DNA from: Callaeas wilsoni
Lineage: Eukaryota; Chordata; Aves; Passeriformes; Callaeidae
Reading direction: 5' to 3'
DNA length: 64,000 bases
NCBI GenBank assembly: GCA_013398955.1
Contig: VWPU01009590.1
Span: forward strand, 90,343-154,342
A model generated the notes under the pieces. It was given only the letters and a program-made list of their open reading frames with translations, was not told the DNA's origin and did no database searches. Every line of letters begins with the position of its first letter. Position 1 is the stretch's first letter. The translations under genes were made by a program, and so were the position numbers. Positions 10,001-23,100 of the stretch are shown here, piece after piece.

Positions 10001-12462
10001 GTTTTAAGTCCTCCACAGGAGCAGGCAGCAGCTATTACAGAGGCAGCTTTATGACTGGAGAAGCCATAGACAAATCAGTGCTACCATAAAGAAGTATGTT
10101 TAATCAATAAGGCATATTGTTCAACTAGTGTGGAAGAAAAAACACCTTGTAGAGTAACAGCAATTGTAAAGGTTAATCAATTCAGCTAATTGTAAATGCT
10201 CTCAGTTGCCAGTCTTTAAACAGTTCCTTCTCTTTGTAGCAGCTAATTCATTGGGATGCAGCAGTGCTAAGCTGGAAAGGAAGGAAAGGAAGAAAAGCAG
10301 TCAAATTTCTCATTACTCTCTGTGCTGTACTGTGTCTCTGTCTGTAACATCGATATATTTACCAGAGGGAGATAATCCTTTCTTTCGGCTAACACTACCT
10401 TACCTCCTTCATTACACAATAAACAAAGCAAGAGGTCTACGCTTCACAGTCCAGGCAGATGAAAAGGAAATCAGGTTATTGATCTTTTTGTTCAGTTCTT
10501 TAAAGGCCAAATGTATGACTAACCATTTGAGTAGTTTTTGCAGTGCTCCTTGTTTCATGGCCATAAGGAAAGATTTTTTTATTCTTAAATAATTGTTTCC
10601 TGTAGAAAAACAGACAGTCGACATGATTCTAGAGAATCATGAGAGAACTAAAGACAGGCCTGCACTACAATAGAGGAGATACCACCTGATTTCAGTTTTT
10701 TTCTCTAGAGCAATTTAAAATGAGCCTATGAAGGCAGGTTGATGGTCTCTGACACCTGTGACCTGTGTAATTGTTTACTGTTTATGAAGAGGTTATGGTT
10801 TTCTAAGGTGATACTTGGTCCCTCTTCAATGTATATTCAATGCCCCACTTCTATATCCTGAGTTGGAAAAATAAAAAGCTTTCCTTTAGGCACTCACCTC
10901 AAATAATGCCAGTTATCATATGGGCTTGAAAGCACTGTTTTGTTTTGTCCCTGATGTATTTATGGTATTTTCAGTAACTAAAAGATATTAGCACCTTTTA
11001 ACTTTACTTTTGCAAAGCCAGCTAGAGGTCAGAGACTTCAGGTCTTCACAAAATCAATCAATATTGATTAAAGGTCAAAGCAAGTACTGAAAACACAGTG
11101 TACACTCCCACCAAACAAAGCACTGTCCTTCCCATAGCAAAAAGAAAATGAGAACAGAGGGGGAAATAGCAGCTTGTCTCATCCTTTCTGCCTTCTAAGC
11201 CCCAGCTGCCAACACCATCCTTGTCCTTTCTGTGCCTCTGGCAGCTCCTCCTGGATCATTGCAGCCAACTGACCCCACTACCTGCTTGGATATCTCTCAA
11301 GAAGAAAGACCTGGATATTTTTTCTTGTATTTCAGAAATCTGAACACAAGCTGTATTTGTAAAAACTGCCTGGACCAGGCTCTGAGGATCGGTAGCAAGG
11401 ATACATCCAGGAAACACACGTATTACAAGGTAATTTAGCTAAGGCTATCATATTAGCACTCCTACCTGGATGAGTATTTCATATGAAACTGATAGCTGTA
11501 TGTTTGGTTTGGTTGTTTACAAGTAGATGGTCTGACATTTCACCTCTCTTACTTTTTATAGAGAGGTCTTTTCCTGCTATGCATATCATTAATATGTCAA
11601 CATTCAAGTCAAATTATTAAAACCAAAAAAGTGTTACATCAACTGAGGAAACAATTTAGGTGCAAATTTCATTACTTCAATGGCAATCAGATATTTGCTG
11701 TGTTTAATAAGTTTATATCTTTGTTATAAATTTCTAGCAGAAAAATCTGATAACATGATGGGTTGGGTTATAAAAAAAGCAAGAAACGTCATTGTGGGAA
11801 GAGTGTTTTATTAAGCAGAAATGCTCTTTTTAGAACTGTTGTTTCAGAAATCAGTTAATGACCCAGTTGTTTATTTCACACAAATAATTACAACTGAAGT
11901 CTCCCACACAGCTTTACAGCATAAGAAATGTTAAGGAGAAAAGGTGCATCTGCATACGAGCCTAGTAACAGCCTAGATGCTGAAAACCTAAGAGGTGCAG
12001 TGTCTGTCAGGCGTGCTCCTCCTAAATCATGAAGACCTCTTTCCTCTGTCACTTTTAACCTGATCTAACCTTCTGCGTAGTGCTGTAATAACTTTAAGGA
12101 GACCTTTATGGCCCTGTTTAGGCAGCTGCCCTAAGTTTTGAAGTCCTATCTCTCACACAACAAACAAACCTGTTACTCAGTGAGTTTTGCGTTTATATAA
12201 TTTTTTCTTCTCATCCTTGTATTCTTCATCAATAACATGTAACTACCTCTTAAACCTGCTTCTCTGCCCTCTCTCTTCCTCCTCCAACTTCTTTTTCCTT
12301 TTTTTAAAGAAATAGTTTAATTTTCTTTCCAGATGGTAAATTTTTACATCATTTTAATAATCTCTTGAAGGTATACTGAAGTATTGCTCAACTCACTTCT
12401 AAATTAAAGCAATTATTAAAAAACTTTGAAGCACTTTAACAATTTTAAATCACTCAGCACAT
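10001..12462. other. Gene-free unique DNA containing an exon-like segment
   Basis: It holds a purine run of GGAAA units at 10273-10298 and a short palindrome CATGATTC-TAGA-GAATCATG at 10622-10641. A 128-codon open frame (10206-10592, plus) has no recognisable motif and is probably chance. The exon-like segment at 11336-11429 is listed separately. Confidence 0.55.
11336..11429 (+). other. Exon-like segment flanked by good splice sites (unproven)
   Basis: A polypyrimidine tract with acceptor (ATTTTTTCTTGTATTTCAG, ending 11335) precedes a 94-nt segment that ends in AAG before a donor-like GTAATT (11430). One frame is open throughout. It has 31 codons after a single leading nucleotide and includes a Cys-Ile-Cys-Lys-Asn-Cys cluster followed by LDQALRIGSKDTSRKHTYYK. 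No family is recognised. Fortuitous acceptor/donor pairs are common in AT-rich DNA, so this is only a candidate internal exon. Confidence 0.2.
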
Positions 12463-12463
12463 A

Positions 12464-12632
12464 GCAATTTAAAATTATTGGAGCAGTTTTATAAGCACTT
12501 GAATTTGGAAGTGATCAGAGACCTGAAAATGTGCAATATAGAGTAATTTAAAATTATTAGAGTACTTCACATTTTTTATAAGCTTTTCAGTTTAGAAGTA
12601 ATCGGGTTCTGACTTGTGAGCTTGTGCATTGT
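12464..12632. repeat. Old diverged tandem duplication, about 80 bp unit
   Basis: Copy 1 spans about 12464-12537 and copy 2 about 12543-12632. Both begin with AATTTAAAATTATT (12466 and 12545), then (A/G)GAG, TTTTATAAGC, TTTGGAAGTGATC versus TTTAGAAGTAATC, and end with GTGCAAT versus GTGCATT. Copy 2 is longer because of small insertions. A weaker third similarity (AATTTTAAATCACT) lies just upstream at about 12440. The divergence indicates an old event. Confidence 0.75.
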
Positions 12633-15480
12633 AATGTGAGTGCTTCTTAATCTTAGAGAGATACAGCCTATTAAATCAAACTACTTCAATAATTGTAAAT
12701 TACTATACATGGTCATGCTCAGAAATCTAACTTTATTTATTAAATTAAAAATATTTTTCACTCCAAATCTGTAAAAAAGGATTTTAAGTGACAGAATAAT
12801 AATTCAAATTTTTGGAGAAGGGTGATTTATATTTTCCCAGGAATAAAACAAATCAAAATATCTACATAAAAATACAGAGGTTATAGAAGAATATTTTTAT
12901 GAGCCCATATGATGAATCTTCAATGACATTCAAAATCAGCCTTGCTCATGCACAACTTAATTTTTATTAAACACTAGATACACATTAATTTCATGAATAA
13001 AAAATTTTCAGCTAAAATTTCATATATAAAACAGAGAATAATCAAAGAATAAATTTATGTTTTTCCAGGTTCTTCACAGTTGTGATTAAATGTGGTCCCA
13101 TTAGAGATTTTTACAACTTCTATGTACCTTTGGTCTTGTTTAGGATATAATTTCTCAGTCTCTTCTGTCAATAACAGAAGTATCCTGTCTGGAAAACTGT
13201 CTCAAAACTAAAGACTCATAAGGACTCAGAATAGGTATAAGAGCTGATCACAGTGTAGACATTGTTGCATATGTACAACACAAAGGTATAAAATATACTT
13301 TACAAAAAAAAAGATCTTTCAGGTATTTTGCAGGAGGCAGTTCAGATTGGGGTTTTGCCAATGGAAAACTTCAAGTATTAAGTACAGCAGAAAAATCAAC
13401 AGAAGACTCTGCTTGCTAACAAAACTGGAAACAATGAAAAGTTAACATTAATAGTGAAAGAGCTGAAATGCTCTTACTTCAAAGTGCTGCAAGTCGTAGA
13501 GTGTACTGATCAGAAGAAAGCAAATAAGAGCACATTGAAGCAAGTTGTGCCAAGTAGCTTTCCATAAAATAAAACATCTCTGAGTTCAGTGAAAGGGCAA
13601 CAGTAGCAAGACTACAGTGCTCTCTGGTAGATGAAAGCTTTAAAGTCAGATCCGAGAGTGCATGTATTTGTGTACATATATGGTGACGTGTTCCTTTCTA
13701 TATTAAAATTGTAAGAACAAAATGCTGGTTGATTGCTCCCATGAACAGCTAGATTTCAGGCAGGCAGATGGGATTAAACACTAATGCCAAAACAGCATCA
13801 AAATGAATTATCATATATCAGCAATAAATGCTGTATCTATGGCAATCCTTGGTGATTCAATTTTTATAAAATGTGAAGCAATGATTCAAAATGCAATGTT
13901 TGCATATCAGACTGCAAACATGAAGATCATGTGAAAACTTTTGAAGAATCCTTTATAGCTATCAAAAAATTGAGAAAGCACAAAAGTATAAACTAATTGT
14001 TCGGGCGTATTGTGTTTCTTGGATAAGGCCAATCAGCTAAGACAGGTGAACTGTCATTTTCTTTCTTAGCTTCTAGAAACAGAAGGTACTTGACAGTGTC
14101 ACCTAACCCAGAGCTGACAGTGAACAAAAGCATGCCGTAAAGATCCAGGAAAGCATGCAATAGAGACCCAGAGAATTGTATTATACACAATACACAATAA
14201 TATAGAATAAGCTGCCTGTCAGGGAAATTTCTTCCTCTACTATTTTCTCAAAATAATAGCCTTGTGTCCCAAATTACATGAAATTATATCCCTTTCTATG
14301 AAAATACTCATGCCACTGGATATATATTTGTTCACATAATGTGTTCCTCTCAGAGTCCCGTAGAGCCCTTCACATAATAAAGAATTACACAAGTTAATGC
14401 GCTGTACTGATCTAAGATGTGTATAAAAGTGGTTCCATTTATCTGTTTCAAATTCCAGACTTCGATTCCACAATCATTGAAACAGCAGCTTTCCTATTTT
14501 ACAGGGTCAAGCTTCTTAATATTACTCATCTCTTAAAAATGTCAAACCACTTTTCAATTTCCTTTCATCTACAGTTCAAGTCTGGTCTAAATGTCCCCTT
14601 TCTTCTGTTGTTCCCACAGATGCAACTTCAAAGAGTACTTCAGAAAAGCTTTTGCAGGATTTGTATTTTTCTAAAAGTTTTTTTGGAGGGACCTTCCTTT
14701 CAATTTTTCTGCACATTTCTGATAGCAAGCCACACCAGAGCTCTTTACCAAAAGATGTTAAAACTTCTTTAGAGGACTCCTGCTGTTTGTTAATTCAGTA
14801 GCTATACCACTGAGCAGTTCTCACAGTCACCACATTAGCAGCCATCAGCTGTTGTATGCATAAAACCTCAATAGCTTTTCCTCTGCAGTATATATAAGGC
14901 CATGACCCAATAATGTGTAGCAGCTCCTGGAGTCACCTATGGAATATTTCCTTCTTTACAAGAAGATGAGTGCTAATTACAATAGTTTGCTTATCTCTTT
15001 TATTTTATTCCCTTATCCCTCATTTTAGTCCTTTTCCCGGTAAATACTCCTTTACTCTGTGACGTTTCCATATAATTCCATCTACTATTGGATTTTGGCT
15101 TTGATGCATATTCCATTTGGACAGCAGCATGGCAGTCAGTAAACTGGATTTCATCTGCTCTGATCTTCAAGCTAGAATTAAACAGATTATTTTGCTTTAA
15201 ATTATCAGTTCATATTCTGCTGTTTAACTAGCAGCTATGATTCTTCAAGTTTTTTTAACGTATTTTATTGACTGCAATCCACTCAAAGTTCTCCTCATCA
15301 TCAGCAAACACAGGCAAGTTCCCTTGTGACTACACACAGTGTTGTCAGAGGATTTTCTCAGCTGTTTCACTTTACGAGATCACTTGTCCCTAGTAATACA
15401 TATATAATTCACATATAACTGAAATAGTTCCCCACAAGCCATTCTTCCCCAGAGGAAACTGCTCTTTAATTGTTTGTTAT
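12633..15480. other. Gene-free unique AT-rich DNA
   Basis: Very AT-rich from 12.7 to 13.1 kb. A 117-codon frame (14419-14772, plus) is rich in Phe/Leu/Ile/His and has no recognised domain. A TATA-like TATATATAAGG occurs at about 14888 without other promoter evidence. Confidence 0.5.
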
Positions 15481-15642
15481 GCCCTCTCAGCAGGGAGGCT
15501 GGCTTACACCGTACATGTGCATCATTTTATTTAAATGACATCCTACCTTGCTACAAAAGCTGCCAGAGCTATTTGATCTTCTTCCACTAAGGCTGGCAAC
15601 TACAGAAAGCCCCCTGAGAACAAAGCAGCAGATGAAAAAGAA

Positions 15643-16119
15643 GTGCTGATGCTCCAGGCAAGCTCTTTTAGCCAGAGTTGTACCAGCAGCAACATGCAGG
15701 AAAAAATACATGCTTCAAAGGTAATTACAATGTGCTGCATATTCCTATCTTTATTTAAGATACTTGGGACTGATTTCCATCCCTTAGCAAGGGGACTTGC
15801 ACCACAGCATCAACCTAAACAACCAAGCACTGACTTCAGTCAAGAAAAAGAAGCCTCTCTCCCGCACTCTCTGCCATCCTCTCTGCAAGGATCACACCTT
15901 GTAATAAATGGCACAAGGTTGATGTCCTGTGGCAGCACTTGTCCCGGACACTCGGGTGGTGATTTTGCCCTTTCTGGCTTCATTTTCTCACTTCATTCCC
16001 CTGACCATGTCACTTGCAAGTTGCCCCAGTTGCACTGGGATTTTTTCCAGGAGGGTTTGGGTTTGGCAGTGCCAATATGCTGCTTAAATGGGAAAGATGG
16101 GGGATGGAGCTCAGCATGA
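15643..16119 (+). other. 158-codon open reading frame of unknown status
   Basis: This is the longest non-repeat open frame in the window, and it lies in a stretch of visibly higher GC than its surroundings. The conceptual product is rich in Ser, His and Leu, with no signal peptide, repeat or catalytic motif that I recognise. There is no evident Kozak context, and no splice pattern forces it to be coding. Chance alone can give one frame of this length across six frames of 64 kb. It could also lie in a long non-coding RNA or a fast-evolving gene. I assign no function. Confidence 0.15.
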
Positions 16120-16890
16120 GAGAATAGCACCTCACACAGCAATGCAAATGCACAGGCTGAGTAAAATTAGTTGTTTTGCTTGTCAGATGTTTACACAAAC
16201 CTTCTCTTTACTTTTAATGTTTGGGAATTTTTTTTCCTGAGATTTGAGTTCATTTTCAAGTTCAAATGAAGCATTAAAAAATATTCTGAAAAAGGAAAGT
16301 AGAATGGCTGAGTTTCTCTTGGGTTTGAATATTAAACCTCAAAATCACTCCGAGGTGTATCAAAAAGCTTTATGAAAAAAAGAATGGTGCAAGGGGAAAA
16401 ATAATCATTTACCACACCACCCCTTCCCTGAACCCAAGCTGAGTTAAGTCTGTGGCTGAGCACAAAAACAAGCTAAGTTTAGGGGATTTTTAAGGTTTCA
16501 GTGTAATTGGTAGTCACAGGTTTATATTCAACCCTAAGATAATAAGTAAGCACATTATTTTACAGTAAGTCTTGTAGTCCTTCTGTTGAAAACATCATCT
16601 TTAAGAGAAAAATTATAGAATTTTACTTCAGAATTCTTTCCAGCTCACTGACTCTCTGGAGTCTGAGAACAAGAATATATGTCTCTGGCATAGGGTTTAA
16701 AGGGCATGCCCTGCAGATCCTTCAGCAGGATTACTGAGCTAGCAAAGTCCTCATTTTCAGGGTCCAAATCAGTTTTAATGGCTGGAGAAAACACTACCAA
16801 AAAATCTGAAAGTGTATTTTTACGCTTCTTCATCTAACTCAGACATTATCAGTAAAGGTCAGAGCTATTTATCTCCATCTCTCATTTCAG

Positions 16891-17163
16891 TGTTGATTGG
16901 AAGAACTCCTTGCAGCCAGCAGCAAGCACAGCACAATCCTGCTTGGGAGAAAGCTGGCAAGGGCACTGAGTTTTTAAGTGGCTGTTATCAATTCACACTG
17001 TTAGCACCTGCTGCTGCTGCAGCTTATCCAAGAGCAGCACTGGCTCATTGATTTTCCATCATTCTGACTGGAAGTGCCAACAAACAAGGCACGGATGAAA
17101 CGCCTCGACAGCAGCTGGAGAAGACCTTAGAGGAGGATCAGAACAACCCTGATTCACACCAAG
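16891..17163 (+). other. Exon-like, GC-richer segment (unproven)
   Basis: A strong pyrimidine tract and acceptor (TATCTCCATCTCTCATTTCAG, last base 16890) is followed by 273 nt of clearly higher GC and then CACCAAG|GTAACC at 17164. The segment has CTG/CAG-rich text (17011-17022 region) and CpGs near 17093-17107. All three forward frames contain stops within it, so if it is an exon it is non-coding or a terminal/UTR exon. Confidence 0.15.
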
Positions 17164-20100
17164 GTAACCACTTCAGAAAGACAGAAGAAAAAGCAGATAG
17201 GCAAAGGAAAGTGTATATGTGCCAAATAACTAATTCTTGCAACACCTCCAGTTTTATGAAAGGATCAAATACATTTTGTGGATTTATATACCCATTTCTT
17301 TCTTTGCAGAGTACGGCATAGATTTGCCAAAAATAATTACTCTGGTCACTTAGCAAAGTAGAGAATCTGTCATCCAGAAACATATTGCCTAGCAACATTT
17401 CGCTTACCCTTCCTCCCTCGCAATAAGCAAACACCGCCTGCCCTCCCCACCCCCTCTCGTTTATATTGGCTTTCTGGCTGCTGGCAGACACAACCGCTCA
17501 TCTGGGTGTAAAACTGCTCCTGACAGGAGGACTCTGTGCTGTTTAAGTCCAAGTACATGTGAGAAGACAAGCAGTGTAGTTCAAGAAAACCCTGGCTGCC
17601 AAGAAAAGGTGCAGTTTTTGCCTGTGATAAAATTGTCTCACAGTTTGGTCAGATGAAACCCACTTCAAATGAGATCACCAGTGCGGTAGCTCTTGGCAAA
17701 TCATGGTCTGGCATGGTGAAGGAAGGAGAGGAAACCAAACCAGTCATACCAGACCAGCAACCGCCTTAGGACACCTTATTTTCCTCAAAAGTTTTTCATT
17801 AACATATATTTTATTATAACTGCAGTGTGATAGAATGGTAAACTACTTTCTACATTTTGTTTTGTATGAAAATATTTAGGCAGTGATCTATGGAAAAGAA
17901 CTATACCATTCCTCTTTCCCCTGTGGAAGCCCTCCTATTTCTACTCCACACACAGGTCACACCATTTGTCTTTTAGCTGATGGTTGTCATCAGTACCAAG
18001 GTTTATTCTCATTTTTCTAAAAGCAGTATCTTGGAAAATTGCACAATTCATTTTGCTAACAACTTTCTGTAACATTCTGGAAACAGTTTGGACATCTTAA
18101 AGCTGCATACAGAGATTAACATGACAGAACTTTTGCACTCTGCTACACCTCCCACCTCTCCACAGCATGTTACACTAGGGAAGCCTCAGACCCGACAGCT
18201 GCACTTACTCTCAGTAGTGGCACAGCTGTTAAGTACCAGATTTTCCAAGAGCTGTATGCACATCAGTGACAATTATCTAGGATGATATTAATATCCTTTT
18301 TTTCCTATGACACATCTGTGCTTTTTCATAATGCAAAATTTACATTATATATAATACATATGGCTGTAGCTATATTTGTAACTGCTTGGCATGCCTATGT
18401 TAGCAGAAATATTTTTAAAGTAATTTCAGGTTTAAAAATATTAAAAAGTTCTCATTCTAAATTTTTTTTTCAGCTAGTCAGAAATATCCTCTTAAAAAGC
18501 TCAAAACATAAATACATAGAAACTTCTACACATTTTTTGAACTGGGCTAGTGCTTAACACCTAAGCTCCATCATCCAAAACCTGAGATATTAGATATGAA
18601 TCTTTCTTTAAAGTACTGTCAGATGCCAGTCTTGAAATACACAACGTTGAGATGAAATTTTAACTTCAGTTGCCTTTGAATAACTTAATAACTAACACTC
18701 AGATCATCCAGTAAACAAAGATAAGGGGAAAAATATTAACATTCTATATATTAAAAATTCACTACAGTGATTACTGGAGAATTCTTTGAATAAAAGCACA
18801 ATGCCCTTATAATTTTGTTATCAGGTTTTATTCTGTTTTCACATATTTTGAAAATAGTTTCAAATTTTTGGGGCAGTCATCTAGTCACTTCAGTATAGTT
18901 GTACTTTATTGCTTTTCATATCATGTTTCAGTCTGTCATAAAATATCTCTCCTTAACATTCTCGTCTCTGCCCACTTGGCAATGAGATTATCTTTTGTTT
19001 TAAATGTTGTAAAAACTAACACTGTCCTTGTTCACGTGTTAGCATCCCTGATTATTTCAGCTGCAGTCTGAACAGATTCATGAGGTGTGTTTGATAGTTA
19101 GGTACTGATGAACAACCTGGAAACTGAAAAAAATACCTGCTTTTCAACAAATCTTGTCATTATAAGGAAACTTTTCTTTTTTCCTTTTTTTTTCATCTTC
19201 AACTTGAAAATGGAAGTTCATTAACGAAAGAGATGCAACAAATCCCTGAAGTAGTCTCTGACAAGTTGCAATCAGTTCTAATGGATGTTGATTTAAGGTC
19301 CTAAAATTTGTTTTTTTCTGCTTGTAAAATATTTGACGCACACATTTAAAACAAGGGAAGAAAAAAAAGAGAAGGTAATCATTATAAGATTCTGTATAGC
19401 TTTTCAGATCTATTAATTAATTATAAACTTATATTTTTGCTGATAAGCATCAAGCCACAGATTTAAAGACGACTTCTTAAATGTAAATTGATTGCTACAG
19501 AAATGTCCATACTGTACATAACATGTGCTACACTTCTACAAATACAAATGCTCATTATAATACATTATCTCTGATGTTAGTAACGTTAAGCTTGATCCAG
19601 CACCACTGACACATATGGGAACTTTAATATTGATCCCTGCAGAAGCAGAAACACATGAACACTGTTGAACATATGTCCAGATAGAAAATCTGAAACTCAT
19701 TTTGAATGTAATGCCAAACCGAAAACAAGTTGAAGTGGAAGAAGTCAGCTTTTAAATGTTCAGAATGAAAAATAAACAGAGCAGAGGACATAGATGCAAT
19801 AAAGCAGGGTAAAGACAGGATAAATTGATTATGACTACCAGCAAGAACAAATTGTGTTTCCCAGAGTTCTGTATTACAGGGAATTCTTATGCATAGGATG
19901 TGTAGTACTAAAAACACAGATTATATAATACTTCAAAACAAATACTCTTCTGATATCACTGGAAAGATTCACAAAATCAAATATTTTCCCTTGTAAATAA
20001 GCCAGTCCCTCCTCATTTTTGCTGCTGGTTGTTTGCTGTCATGTCATAGTGTATTTCATTTTCTCCATTTTTCAGAGAGTTGGAACCTAGAGAAAAAAAT

Positions 20101-23100
20101 ACAGTGTGCTTTAAGTAGCAGAAGTGTTTTCATGAAGTAGTGGTCTGCTGAGCCACATCTTGAAAAGCTTGTTCAGGATCAGATTACCCCATATTCAAAT
20201 ATTTTCGTTATTAACCTACGTTTCACCTATCTTTGACTCAAAGACTTCAACTTCAGAACACAGACTTCACAGGGCTTAAAAATAGAGCCAGAACTGCAGA
20301 AGTGTCCCAGACTCTTACAAAGCTCTGTAGCAATGCCCATAGTAAGCACTGGAGAAACTGACCTATTCATATCATTGGAAAGAATCAATTTTCACCTGAG
20401 CTGATGGACCAAGAGAATTGTTTGGTCTCTGCAGGGGCTACCAGCATTACCTGTACCAATATTACATGATGGTGGAAAAATATTTGAAAATTTTCATCTT
20501 AAGCGAAGTCTATTTTGGGCTGAGGATATCTGTACCTAGTCTCAGTGAATTCACTATTTGTTCTTACTCTTTTTTCCAGTCACAAACTGTACATGACTAG
20601 CTGCTGATTTTGTTAGCTATCTTTTGGTTAATTTTCAAATTAACCAAATTCAATTTTATAACAAAATATACCTTTGGCTTATTGTATTAAGTAAGCATTT
20701 TTTTTTGAACTTCATACTTGCTCATAATTGTAATGAGGAGTCAGTGAGGAGCAGCAGTGAAGGGAGGAAAGAGCCTGCCAAAAATGAGAGGCTTAGGCCA
20801 TATGGAGACATCAAGGGATATCTCTGATGTGGATGCTGCCAGCATTGCTTCTTCCTCCCTGCTTGGCATTTCTGAAAACCACTTTATACTTCTGAAATTC
20901 TCCCAGGCCTTGCTGTGTAGCACAGGGAACTACTGTCCAGTAAATGAGACATCACTGAGCTCTGTCTTTTCCAAAATGCCTAGAGTAAAAAAATAAAAAT
21001 CAGACCTTGAAGTTCTCCCACAAGTGGCAAACAACCAATTTTAGTAGCAGACCCAGATGTGTGTATACCTGCTCTGAAATTAACAGGACAGGAAGGAAGT
21101 GGAACACATGAGATAAAGGTATGTGTATAGAGCAGAGATGACAAACTAGAATGAAATTATGATTGTAGCAAGACCTTTCTGAAAGAAAGTGAGCACTTTT
21201 GTCATGCCTGAGGCTGAACATTTAAATCCTTGCTCATTTGGCATCCATGCCCTAATTAAAGGTTATGACCAACTTGTGAACAGCCATAATGCTACATCAC
21301 CAAAGGATATGGTTGAGCAGCTGAGAAACTGTGTATGGAAGGAAACAAAGAGGAAGTCCAAATAGAAATTTCCGCACAACTGTTCATTCCCATATGATTT
21401 CTGTGGGTAAAGAAACATGCTACAGTAAATCTAGATCTTGGAAAAATTAGCTCAGAAACATAAAATAGTGCATTCACAGCTGCAAGGCTCTTTTTGGCCT
21501 TCGTGAGCTGAGCAGACGAGTGTGGGAAACACCTCCCACACTGATTTTACATCTGAGTGCTAGTCTCCCACAGAACTGAACATAACCAAGTTATGTACCC
21601 CAGATGCCTTTTGGTTTAATTAGCTGGCAGAGAACAGTACAAATTCTGTGGGATTATGTGTTTATGATGGGCACAACATCTTGCTCAAAATGATTTTTGA
21701 CAACTGACTGAATTCTGAAAGACCAAAAGTTCATTTTGCATACTACATTTGCTTAAAAAGTACAGTAAAAATCTTAGCCATTTGCTTGCTATATAGCCCT
21801 TGCTCCTACAGAGCCTATAAATACTCACTGCTTACATATCTGCTACCGGTTCACTATTGTTTTCACTAATGCTATTGACATCATTATTTAATACTCATAT
21901 TAAAGTACTACTGGTAAGATTTGATTTCTTTTTCTAAATGATGAAAAAATGCATTGGAATGACCTGTCTTCCCTTTGTGATTGGAGCATAGAAATGTGGG
22001 CGGTGGGAGAGAGTCTCTCTTGCTAAATCGTGTGTTAATTAAGCACACAACATTTAGCAGCTCACCACCATTGTATTTGCTAGATTCACCTTTATTGATA
22101 ATTTTTCAAGGCGTAACACATAAACATCTTGGAATACAGTTAAAAAGGAGCATATTGAGGTCTTTTGACCACTGTTTATTTCAGAAGATACGTGTATTTG
22201 TAGCCCAGTATTTGAAGATAATTCCAGCACATGAATGCTCTTGGCATTGTTGGTGAACAGCTAGTTACAGCAACATCTCCAGAAATGCCTCTGATATAAA
22301 TGATCCCCACAGTACTGAGGGAATTAAATCAAGGTATTAGGAATAGCCTTACAAATTTTTGCAAAGTGAAATTCTGGTATCATATTGGAATAGGGAAATA
22401 AAAATTGTAATAAAAATTAAATACATCTTTTCTTTAGCTTTTAAAAACACTTGGCTATTTAATGTAACAGGTTTTAATCAAGCATGGTCACAGAATATCA
22501 GACATGGCTTAATATTTCTTTGTCTGTGATGCAACAACAATCTAGATACAGGGAAAGAACACCATGGAAAGTCTTTCTGTCTCAATAGCCACAGAGCATG
22601 AACTCTAAATACAGGAGTAACAAAGAGAAGTCAATGTCTTGACTGGTTTAATACTTGATTTAATACTTCTTCCATTTAAGTCCTTCAAATTCAGCAGTTT
22701 TAGTTTTTTGAAGGATTAATTTTTTCCTCAGGTCATTAGCAAACTTTCAGTTTTGGCTAAATGCCTGCAGAATGGTAGCATCATCATGAATTAAAACACT
22801 TCTGTGGTGAATTCTGCACACCCGAGGATAATTAGAGGAATTTTCCTTAGCCCCACCCTAGATGGCACTTAAAGCAACAAGGGCATCTGCATGCTGCAAG
22901 GACTTCTTCCCTGTGGAGTAGTTTGTCTGCAAATCCACTTTCCAATCAAAAAGTAGGAAAGCAGGCAAGGTCACAAACATGCACATTGGAGTTGTCCCTT
23001 CAGCCGGAGACAGCCAGTAACCTCTGTGAGGTAAGACGTAATTCACCAACACGATGAGACATGTAAATTGATGCTGAATATAAAGTAATGTATTTTGCTT

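Noticed and set aside
10206..10592. 128-codon plus frame
   Set aside because: No domain, composition like random AT-rich translation, no splice or promoter support; length is within chance for six frames of 64 kb.
14419..14772. 117-codon plus frame, hydrophobic
   Set aside because: Phe/Leu/Ile-rich because of T-rich DNA; no motif.
14886..14899. TATA-like TATATATAAGGCC as a promoter
   Set aside because: Same lack of supporting signals.
16645..16833. 62-codon minus frame with a protein-like acidic stretch (DLDPENEDF)
   Set aside because: Short, no homologue recognised, no splice sites fitting both ends; kept only as a note.
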